Origin: an uncultured Pseudomonadota bacterium
GTDB lineage: Bacteria; Desulfobacterota_B; Binatia; UBA9968
Direction: 5' to 3'
Assembly: GCA_946478635.1 (NCBI GenBank)
Contig: CAMLCX010000349.1
Span: 1-5,654 of the forward strand
DNA length: 5,654 bases
Part shown: piece by piece, positions 1 to 5,523 of the stretch
How the letters are laid out: the number at the start of each line of letters is the position of its first letter
Position numbering within the stretch: the first letter of the stretch is position 1
Notes under the pieces: generated by a model
The model's database searches: none
What the model saw: the letters and a program-made list of their open reading frames with translations, nothing else
Told to the model about the DNA's origin: nothing
Position numbers and translations under genes: made by a program

Positions 1-52
1 CGCCGAGTCGGCCGGCTGATTTAGTTCCCATCAAATAAACGTCTTTGTTGCC

Positions 53-76
53 AGGGCCGCTCTACCAAGCGGCCCT
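53..76 (+). terminator. Terminator-like hairpin (perfect 9-bp stem)
   Basis: AGGGCCGCT (53-61) pairs perfectly with AGCGGCCCT (68-76) around a 6-nt loop, CTACCA. The stem is GC-rich and strong, but the bases after it (CTTGGTTTG) are only mildly T-rich, so it is not a textbook intrinsic terminator. It could end a gene lying left of the window: one plus-strand frame open from base 1 stops with TAG at 22-24. The hairpin is seen directly; the terminator role is inferred. Confidence 0.5.
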
Positions 77-105
77 CTTGGTTTGTGGCTGTGTCTCTCA
101 TCGTC

Positions 106-119
106 CACGGCATGCCGTG
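106..119. repeat. Perfect 14-bp palindrome
   Basis: CACGGCATGCCGTG is identical to its own reverse complement over 14 bases and does not extend further. It lies in a gene-free stretch about 325 bp upstream of the amidohydrolase start. Such a palindrome could be a dimeric regulator site or part of a larger repeat, but nothing in the sequence identifies a binding protein, and it is rather far from the next gene for an operator. Confidence 0.4.
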
Positions 120-158
120 TTCTCCTTCGAAAATTTTGGCGCGAATCGCTTTAGAGTT

Positions 159-268
159 GTAGCCTGGATGCAGCGAAGCGGAATCCAGGACGGCGGTGCG
201 GGGCGTGACACAGTCCAGAGCGCGAGTGCATCAAGAACCCGGATTGCGCTTTGCTCCATCCAGGCTAC
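159..268. repeat. REP-like element with 31-bp inverted arms
   Basis: The left arm (159-189, starting GTAGCCTGGATGCAGCGAAG) and the right arm (238-268, ending CATCCAGGCTAC) are inverted copies matching at 27 of 31 positions by my hand alignment, separated by 48 bases. The GTAGCCTGGATG...AGCG...AATCC pattern resembles short interspersed palindromic repeats seen in many proteobacterial genomes. Short open frames crossing it, such as one containing WMQRSGIQ, are by-products of the repeat and not genes. A 6-bp direct repeat, AGAGTT, lies at 153-158 and again at 275-280, but the right copy is 6 bp from the arm, so it is weak evidence for a target duplication. Confidence 0.7.
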
Positions 269-347
269 AGGAGCAGAGTTGCGGGAATCGCCATTTTCAT
301 TCTCTGTGGATGAATCACTTGGTGATAATCCGGCGGCCGAATCGGTT

Positions 348-378
348 CCCTCGCCCGCTTTGCGGGAGAGGGCGAGGG
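348..378. repeat. CCCTCGCCC-type palindromic repeat with two alternative hairpins
   Basis: Two stems compete here. CCCTCGCCCGC (348-358) pairs with GCGGGAGAGGG (362-372) around a TTT loop with one mismatch. Alternatively CCCTCGCCC (348-356) pairs perfectly with GGGCGAGGG (370-378). The second arm is followed by TTTTCC. The motif resembles a widespread intergenic palindrome of the CCCTCNCCCGCTTNGCGGGAGAGGG type. Its position, about 65 bp before the amidohydrolase start, would also allow it to act as a terminator or leader structure. That role is inference. Confidence 0.6.
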
Positions 379-444
379 TTTTCCTTTGCGCGGTTTGCAC
401 CATTTGTGATTAAAATCTCCTGAACGGTTCAGAAGAGGTGCGCC

Positions 445-1530
445 ATGCCGATCATCGACGCCGACACCCATATTGATGAAACCGAAGCGACTTGGGAATA
501 TTTGCGCGACTTCGAGCAAGAGTTCAAACCGATCACCCAACATCCCAACCGCGTCGACCCTACCAAAACACCGGCGCGCTACTGGCTGATCGATGGCCAC
601 CGCCAGATGCGCTTCGTGCGCGACGATAACAACACACGCACGACGGTCGAGACCCGCGAATTATTGGACGTGCCGGCGCGACTGCGCGACATGGACGCCA
701 TGGGCACCGAAGTCCAGGTGCTCTATCCGACGCTATTTCTAATGGAAGCGACCGAGCGCCCGGAAGTCTCCACCGCGCTTCGGCGCAGCTACAACCGCTG
801 GCTCGCCGATCGCTGCGCCGAGTCCCGCGGCCGCTTGCGTTGGGTTTGTCTGCCGCCTCTGATGAACATGGACGAGACAATCAAGGAACTCCAGTTCGCC
901 AAAGATCACGGCGCCTGCGGCGTCTTGAAGAAAGGCGACTTGGAAGCCGACAAGTGGCCCGCCGATCCGTACTTCTTCCCTCTCTACGAAGAAGCCAATC
1001 GCTTGGACCTGCCCATCTGCGTTCACATCGGTTCCGGCACGCCCGACTTCGTACCCGCTCGCGAATTTTCTCTTGGCTCTTTCATGCGCTCGCAGCTCCC
1101 GACAGTGCACGCCTTTCATACGATCATCCGCCATCAGCTGCCGGTGAAATATCCCAAGTTGCGCTTCGGCATCATCGAAGCCGGCTGCTCATGGATTCCC
1201 TTTATCGCCTGGGAACTCAAACGGCGCATGGAAAAAGCCGCCGACGGCGCCGGCACTTTCAGTCAGTTCGCCCGCTACTCGTTGTCCTCGGACTTGCTCA
1301 AGGCCAACCGCATGTACGTCACCTGCCAGGTCGACGAAGACTTGCCGTATATTCTAAAAGTCGCCGGCGAAGACAGCCTGATGATCGGCTCCGACTATAC
1401 CCACCGCGATTCATCTATGGAATACGAATTCCCCCGCCTGCTAAAAAGGCGTGCGGAGAAAGGCGAGATCCCTCAATCCGCCGTGCAGAAAATTCTCTAC
1501 GATAATGCCAAAACGTTTTATGGGCTGTGA
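445..1530 (+). CDS. Amidohydrolase family 2 (PF04909-like) metal-dependent hydrolase or decarboxylase
   Basis: This 361-residue cytoplasmic protein belongs by pattern to the amidohydrolase-2 branch of the TIM-barrel metal-dependent hydrolases, which includes ACMSD-type decarboxylases acting on aromatic or carboxylated substrates. Visible features: the N-terminal metal motif DADTHIDE (D7, H9) on the first strand; a helix-rich 100-160 region with NRWLADRCAESRGRL; VHIGSG with H194; HAFH around 222-225; FGIIEAG (242-247); and the late MIGSDYTHRD with D317, the usual conserved aspartate. The end, NAKTFYGL, is typical of the family, and the length is normal, so the gene is complete. The first metal motif reads D-T-H rather than the H-x-H of ACMSD. 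The ATG at 445 has an AAGAGGTG Shine-Dalgarno sequence at 433-440. No signal peptide is visible. The substrate cannot be told; the next gene, 168 bp downstream on the same strand, does not reveal it. Confidence 0.92.
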   Translation: MPIIDADTHIDETEATWEYLRDFEQEFKPITQHPNRVDPTKTPARYWLIDGHRQMRFVRDDNNTRTTVETRELLDVPARLRDMDAMGTEVQVLYPTLFLMEATERPEVSTALRRSYNRWLADRCAESRGRLRWVCLPPLMNMDETIKELQFAKDHGACGVLKKGDLEADKWPADPYFFPLYEEANRLDLPICVHIGSGTPDFVPAREFSLGSFMRSQLPTVHAFHTIIRHQLPVKYPKLRFGIIEAGCSWIPFIAWELKRRMEKAADGAGTFSQFARYSLSSDLLKANRMYVTCQVDEDLPYILKVAGEDSLMIGSDYTHRDSSMEYEFPRLLKRRAEKGEIPQSAVQKILYDNAKTFYGL

Positions 1531-1686
1531 GTGAAATATCGGACGGAAGTTACGGAGTAGCGAGTGCCGGTCAAAAGCGTCGATGAAAACAACTCTGCTC
1601 CGTCTTGGCGCACGCTGCCCAAGTCGCGAGGCTTGCCGGTGGCTGTCGATAATTTATTCGTTTGAGTTTTGTGCCTGCTCCAGTAT

Positions 1687-1690
1687 AGGA
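1687..1690 (+). promoter_or_regulatory. Ribosome binding site selecting the ATG at 1699
   Basis: AGGA at 1687-1690 lies 8 nt before the ATG at 1699. A TTG at 1669 in the same frame would add 10 residues but has no comparable site and would overlap this one, so I prefer 1699. An in-frame TGA at 1663-1665 rules out a longer product. Confidence 0.55.
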
Positions 1691-1698
1691 CAGCCTTC

Positions 1699-3036
1699 AT
1701 GGCAACAGCCATCGAACTTCCTGTCGAAGAGCGCATTTTCCAGCTACTCCATCACCTGGGCCTGGAAAAAGCCCACTTTGCCGCGCGCGAGTTCCAGGAG
1801 TTCGACGGTCTCGCGCGCGTCCACCCTGAGATCCTTGCATCTCTGACGCTGGTATGTCCACCGCGCACGTTAAAAATCGACGCGTTGAAGCCCCTCGGCT
1901 CGCGGCTCCTTTGTTTTTATGGCGGCAAAGGGCCCAACGCCGCGATCGTAGAAACATCTTTGGCGTCTATGCCCGACGCGGCACAGATAAGATTTGAAAA
2001 TTATTTGGACGTCAACTGGTCGGATGTGGTCGCTGATCACCTGGACTCGATCGGCGATGGGCTGTTGAAATTTTTAGCGCACAGAGAACGAGAGTCGAAT
2101 AACTTGCCGCCCGCGAATTTGTCACCGAAGCATGGCGAATGGGCCGGCATTTCCTATCGCATCGTGGGGTCCGGCCGTCCGCTTATCCTGTTGCCGCTCG
2201 TTTTAGCGCCGTCCCAATGGGAGCTGCTGCTGCCCCGGCTCAGCGAACACTATTGCACGATCGTTCTGGGCGGCGCCGAGCTTGGCGGAGTCCAACAGTT
2301 GGAGGCTCGCGGCCGTACGGAAAGCTACCGGCGCGCGCTAAAACATTTCGTCGCCGAACTGGACGTCAATCCCGGCGACAGGGTACTTGAAGTCGGCTGT
2401 GGTTCAGGCGTGCTCACCCGCCTGCTCGTCGAATGCACGCAAGCCGCAACCCCGATCGCCGCCATCGATATCAATCAGTACTTTCTTCGCGAGGCGCGCG
2501 ACCTGGCGGAAAAACACGGATACCGCGACCGGATCGAATTTCGTGAGGGAAGCGCGGAAGCGCTGCCGTTCGCGGACGATGTTTTTGATAACGTGGTTTC
2601 GGTAACGGTAATGGAAGAGGTCGATGCCGACCGTATGCTCGCCGAAATGATTCGCGTCGCCAAACCCGGCGGGCGCATCGGAGTGATGGTACGCGCCGAA
2701 GACATGATGTCCTTTGCCAACGTTTCGCTTCGGACGGAGTTAAAAACGAAAGTCGAAAGTCCCCGGGGCAATGTATCGGACGGCGGTTGTGCGGATGCGA
2801 CGCTCTATCGGCGCTTTCGAGACGCCGGGCTCGCCTCACTAAAAGTGTTTCCTCAACTCGTCCCTTTCAGGCCCGGCGAGGCACATGGAAAACGGCTCGA
2901 AGCCGGGATCGTCGCGCTGCTCGCCCCGGAGGAAGTAACTGAATGGCGCGCCGCAACACAAACCCCCGAAGTTCGCGAACTCTTGTTTATCGCCCGGCCG
3001 TTCCATTGCGCCGTGGGCACGAAGCCTACGGCTTAA
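1699..3036 (+). CDS. Degenerate alpha/beta-hydrolase fused to a class I SAM-dependent methyltransferase
   Basis: This is a 445-residue cytoplasmic protein with no signal peptide. Residues 12-130 resemble an alpha/beta-hydrolase from the helix before the nucleophile elbow onward: HLGLEKAHF, then HPEILASLTLVCP, then a C-terminal-like DVVADHLDSIGDGLLKFL. The serine elbow (G-x-S-x-G) is absent, replaced by AAREFQEFDG. Residues 148-200 look like the start of a hydrolase fold: GISYRIVGSGRPLILLP and APSQWELLLPRLSEHY. Residues 226-335 are a complete methyltransferase core: motif I VLEVGCGSGVL (229-239), AIDIN acidic loop (255-259), GSAEALPFADDVFDNVVS (284-301), and RVAKPGGRIGVMVRAED (319-335). The likely reaction is SAM-dependent methylation of a small molecule, with the hydrolase part acting as a non-catalytic binding or dimerisation module; that part is inference. 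The substrate is unknown. It is co-oriented with the amidohydrolase but probably not tightly coupled to it, and it converges on the restriction operon. Confidence 0.88.
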   Translation: MATAIELPVEERIFQLLHHLGLEKAHFAAREFQEFDGLARVHPEILASLTLVCPPRTLKIDALKPLGSRLLCFYGGKGPNAAIVETSLASMPDAAQIRFENYLDVNWSDVVADHLDSIGDGLLKFLAHRERESNNLPPANLSPKHGEWAGISYRIVGSGRPLILLPLVLAPSQWELLLPRLSEHYCTIVLGGAELGGVQQLEARGRTESYRRALKHFVAELDVNPGDRVLEVGCGSGVLTRLLVECTQAATPIAAIDINQYFLREARDLAEKHGYRDRIEFREGSAEALPFADDVFDNVVSVTVMEEVDADRMLAEMIRVAKPGGRIGVMVRAEDMMSFANVSLRTELKTKVESPRGNVSDGGCADATLYRRFRDAGLASLKVFPQLVPFRPGEAHGKRLEAGIVALLAPEEVTEWRAATQTPEVRELLFIARPFHCAVGTKPTA

Positions 3037-3120
3037 CAGGCGATCCTTTGGCGGTCAGCTCCGAATTCGAAAACGTCCTATTTGAGATCGTGTAACCCGG
3101 AGTCCATTCACATCCTGACG

Positions 3121-3840
3121 CTATGTAATATATTGGCATTCCCGCTGCCTGCCCGCCCTCACCATCTTGCCGTGAGAATCTACATTGACACCCAGTCCGG
3201 TCAACAGCGCGGCGTCGAAGTAACCCCACTTGTCGCCAGTGTCCCCGGCGTAGACAAGCACGCTACGCGGCGCAAAGCGTGGGGCGAAGTCCTCAATGAT
3301 AGCCCGGATCAGTTCGCTGTGTTCGCCGGGGCTGAGGGTAATTTCTTTCCCTGGTGCAATCTCGATCGGGATGCGGTTCTGTTTGCGCTCCTTGGCGTAT
3401 CGGGCAACCAGTGTATCCCGCTCGGCCAGATAAGTCGCCAGCGCGTCATGCCATGTGGGCGTGCCGAAAGTGCGCAGCAAAGCCAGCGCAGCGGGTCCGA
3501 TCTGATAAACTGCCTTGGGACTATTCACCGGGCGGTTGGCCTTGTCTGGATTGTACAGTGAGATGCCCGCATCACAAAACTGGTGCATAGTCTGGCGGCG
3601 GATCGTCTCGCGGGTGTTCGGCGCATACTTCTTGCCGTAGTACTTTCGCACCCAATCCATGATGGGCGTGATGCCTACGAGCGGGTTTTCCGAGTCAGCC
3701 CACGTCTTGCCTGGCGTGAGGTTCAAAAGGGCCAGTAGACAGAGCGCGGAACGCTCGTTCTGTTGCGCACGAGGAAGCCCAAGAGAAATCAAGATCTGAT
3801 GCGCAGCCTTAATGTAGCGGTTCTTCTTGCTGACCGTCAT
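3121..3840 (-). CDS. BsuBI/PstI-family type II restriction endonuclease, truncated before the catalytic motif
   Basis: This 239-residue protein matches the BsuBI/PstI endonuclease family by pattern. An N-terminal helical DNA-binding domain contains QQNERSALCLLALLNLTP (26-43) and later VRKYYGKKYAPNTRETIRRQ. The catalytic domain begins with LVYAGDTGDKWGYFDAALL and reaches DSHGKM (221-226). In relatives, as I recall the family, HGK(M/L) is followed directly by PDVV and then by the EAVTSHGP-type segment, which form the PD-(D/E)xK active site. Here 13 unrelated residues (VRAGRQRECQYIT) and a stop follow. Family members usually have a little over 300 residues, so about 80 are missing. The alternative frame beyond the break does not restore the domain, so this is not a simple frameshift. 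The ATG overlaps the methyltransferase stop as ATGA, giving translational coupling. The enzyme is probably inactive; a pseudogene call would be equally fair. Confidence 0.85.
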   Translation of the reverse strand: MTVSKKNRYIKAAHQILISLGLPRAQQNERSALCLLALLNLTPGKTWADSENPLVGITPIMDWVRKYYGKKYAPNTRETIRRQTMHQFCDAGISLYNPDKANRPVNSPKAVYQIGPAALALLRTFGTPTWHDALATYLAERDTLVARYAKERKQNRIPIEIAPGKEITLSPGEHSELIRAIIEDFAPRFAPRSVLVYAGDTGDKWGYFDAALLTGLGVNVDSHGKMVRAGRQRECQYIT

Positions 3841-5318
3841 GCTATCAGAGTTCCGAGCTTGTCATCGATCATCGTCTGCGTGAGATCACGCTGTTGCATG
3901 GCCCACGTTCCAAGCGCAATTAGCGTGTCACGGCTCGGATACTTCATCAGCCTGAGGTCAGTTGCATTGACCTGCGTATGGCCGTTAAACCGCCGGAAGA
4001 TCTCATCGACAGCAGTAGTGTTCAGAAATGTGGCCAACCCACGGGTCAGAGCTTGCGGCAAGCCGCGCTTGTTCTCATGAAACAGGTTCAAATGATTCTC
4101 GAATCCAAGCATGGGCGCGTCATCGAACGCTCCAGGATCAACCACGCTCGCCACAATCCGGCGTTTTTCTTCTTTGGACGAAAAGCGCCGTACCACACAG
4201 TAAAATCCGTTTGGATAAAACCACTTTTCGGTTTCGGCGTTGCGCGCGATTGCGTTGGGCTTCTTCATACCTTCGATTGGCCACAGGATACCGTTGCCAG
4301 TGAAATGGCCTGGATAAAGCAAGGGGACGGTCCCCGGCTCGGGCATTTCACGAAGGTGCTCTTTCAGGCGGAAATCGACGACCGGCCCAGTCGAAACTTT
4401 GATGCCAAGATCATCCAACGAGTAGCGAATTATAGCGGACAACTCGCCGTCATTCTTCTCCGGTGATGTGGGCACATGTATGAATCGCTCTGGGTCTCCC
4501 GGTAAAACGATGCGGTCGAATGGATGCTCATGGCTGTCAAGATCGCTAAAGTTGTCGTCTGTAGATGTGGAAATTGTTACTGCCCCTTGCCGACCGCCGC
4601 GTTCAAGGTAGATGATGACATTCTCCTGCAACACTTCGTCATCTTTGAATGCCTTGCTGCGCGAATCGAATAGGTGCATGTGCCGCAAAACTGCACGGTC
4701 GAGGATAAAGTCACGAAACGAGCGATAATACGGCCCGTTGCAAAAACTGCGCGGAACGATCGCCACAATCTGGCAGCCTGGCGCTCCCAACGCTACCGCC
4801 AGCGCCACAAAGGCCGCGTACAGATTCACCGTCTCGATGCCGGCACGGCGCAAGGCCAACCGGTGCGCCGAATTGCTGTTGATCTTCTTGTACGGTGGGT
4901 TGAGGATCACGTGGGTGTACTTTGGGAATGACTCCGCAAATAGGCTGCCGGAAAGCCAGTCGGCAGCGGCGTGTATGAAATCGACTCCGCGGACCGTGGA
5001 GACAAAACTGCGACTGCAATATTTTGCCAGTGTCTGGATCAAGTGCGGATGTAGCGAGTCGTCGATTTCAAAAGCATCCAACTCAACGGACTCGAAATCA
5101 AAACTTCCGGAATCCCATCTTTCCAGGAATGCCGCGGAAAGCGAGCCAATCCCCGCTCCTGCATCGAGCAAGCGACAATTGCCACCGGCAGGAGGGAAAA
5201 GACCGGCCATGAAGGACGCGGTCTTGGCGGACGTAAGAAATTGGCCGAACTGCGATTTTTTTCTCGCGTCGGTATTTTTGGATATCCGCAATCGGGCTTG
5301 TTCAACTGTTGAAAGCAA
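3837..5318 (-). CDS. Type II DNA adenine-N6 methyltransferase of the BsuBI/PstI restriction system
   Basis: This 493-residue enzyme should transfer a methyl group from SAM to adenine N6 within the system's recognition site, protecting host DNA. Motifs run in the gamma-class order: motif X, KKSQFGQFLTSAKTASFMAG (20-39); motif I, LLDAGAGIGSL (50-60); motif II, VELD (78-81); motif III, near D113; and catalytic motif IV, NPPY (140-143). A long C-terminal target-recognition region follows. M.BsuBI and M.PstI, which modify CTGCAG, are similar in size and layout, but the specificity here is not proven. The start is TTG at 5318: it has a strong AAAGGAG site 9 nt upstream, there is an in-frame TGA just above, and the next ATG (residue 37) would remove motif X. 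The gene precedes the endonuclease and overlaps it by ATGA. No frameshift or truncation is visible, so it is probably active. Confidence 0.92.
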   Translation of the reverse strand: MLSTVEQARLRISKNTDARKKSQFGQFLTSAKTASFMAGLFPPAGGNCRLLDAGAGIGSLSAAFLERWDSGSFDFESVELDAFEIDDSLHPHLIQTLAKYCSRSFVSTVRGVDFIHAAADWLSGSLFAESFPKYTHVILNPPYKKINSNSAHRLALRRAGIETVNLYAAFVALAVALGAPGCQIVAIVPRSFCNGPYYRSFRDFILDRAVLRHMHLFDSRSKAFKDDEVLQENVIIYLERGGRQGAVTISTSTDDNFSDLDSHEHPFDRIVLPGDPERFIHVPTSPEKNDGELSAIIRYSLDDLGIKVSTGPVVDFRLKEHLREMPEPGTVPLLYPGHFTGNGILWPIEGMKKPNAIARNAETEKWFYPNGFYCVVRRFSSKEEKRRIVASVVDPGAFDDAPMLGFENHLNLFHENKRGLPQALTRGLATFLNTTAVDEIFRRFNGHTQVNATDLRLMKYPSRDTLIALGTWAMQQRDLTQTMIDDKLGTLIA

Positions 5319-5327
5319 TAGGCTCGT

Positions 5328-5334
5328 CTCCTTT
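5328..5334 (-). promoter_or_regulatory. Strong Shine-Dalgarno site for the TTG start of the methyltransferase
   Basis: On the minus strand AAAGGAG occupies 5334-5328, leaving 9 nt to the TTG start codon at 5318. The near-consensus site compensates for the weak start codon and decides this start. No convincing -35/-10 pair could be assigned in the AT-rich stretch upstream (about 5341-5405). Confidence 0.7.
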
Positions 5335-5406
5335 CAGCACCCTGATCGATTACCCTAGCTCATCATTTGAACAATTAACATAAGCCTTTTTGGAACAATA
5401 CAAGAT

Positions 5407-5418
5407 CTGACAAGTCAG
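5407..5418. promoter_or_regulatory. Small inverted repeat upstream of the methyltransferase (possible operator)
   Basis: CTGAC-AA-GTCAG forms a perfect 5-bp inverted repeat with a 2-nt centre, about 90 bp upstream of the methyltransferase start. Restriction systems are often controlled at such sites by a controller protein or by the methyltransferase itself. No controller gene is seen here, so the function is speculative. Confidence 0.2.
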
Positions 5419-5437
5419 TCCAGCATGATTCTGGACT
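5417..5437. repeat. Hairpin with perfect 7-bp stem
   Basis: AGTCCAG (5417-5423) pairs perfectly with CTGGACT (5431-5437) around a 7-nt loop, CATGATT. It lies between the partial gene at the right edge and the methyltransferase and overlaps the inverted repeat at 5407-5418 by two bases. It might end the upstream transcript on the minus strand, but no run of T follows on that strand, so a terminator call is weak. Confidence 0.35.
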
Positions 5438-5523
5438 CTATCTCCAGGAGCCTCTGTCCCACTACGTTCTCATTTACTCGCCATGTCGCTTCCTCCGCGC
5501 CTGGCTGCTGTCGGGTCTTCGGG

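Noticed and set aside
1..24. Tail of a plus-strand gene ending with TAG at 22-24
   Set aside because: Only seven codons are visible, so coding cannot be supported; the hairpin at 53-76 is the only hint.
98..403. Open frames on both strands across 45-413
   Set aside because: They run through the REP-like element and hairpins; peptides such as WMQRSGIQ are typical repeat by-products.
386..416. Promoter for the amidohydrolase: TTGCGC (386-391) and TAAAAT (411-416)
   Set aside because: The spacer is 19 nt and the -35 match is poor, so it is possible but not supportable.
840..1505. 221-codon open frame inside the amidohydrolase on the same strand
   Set aside because: It is a shadow frame of a clearly conserved gene; its translation is rich in R, S and H with no domain pattern.
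1531..1698. Search of the gap between the two plus-strand genes for a promoter, small gene or upstream extension
   Set aside because: GATAAT (1648-1653) has no -35 partner at proper spacing, and an in-frame TGA at 1663-1665 blocks an extension; nothing else was convincing.
3040..3162. Group II intron boundary at the GTGAGG that follows HGKM
   Set aside because: The consensus start is GTGYG, no intron-sized sequence is available before the convergent gene, and no second exon is seen.
3026..3229. Alternative minus-strand frame after the endonuclease break as a frameshifted C-terminus
   Set aside because: Its residues (EGGQAAGMPIYYIASG and onward) do not match the expected PDVV or EAVTSHGP-type segments.
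3082..3561. 159-codon plus-strand open frame at the endonuclease end
   Set aside because: It is mostly antisense to the endonuclease gene, has no ribosome binding site I can see and no domain pattern.
4738..5358. 206-codon plus-strand open frame opposite the methyltransferase
   Set aside because: It lies antisense to a gene with all expected methyltransferase motifs and has no recognisable domain.
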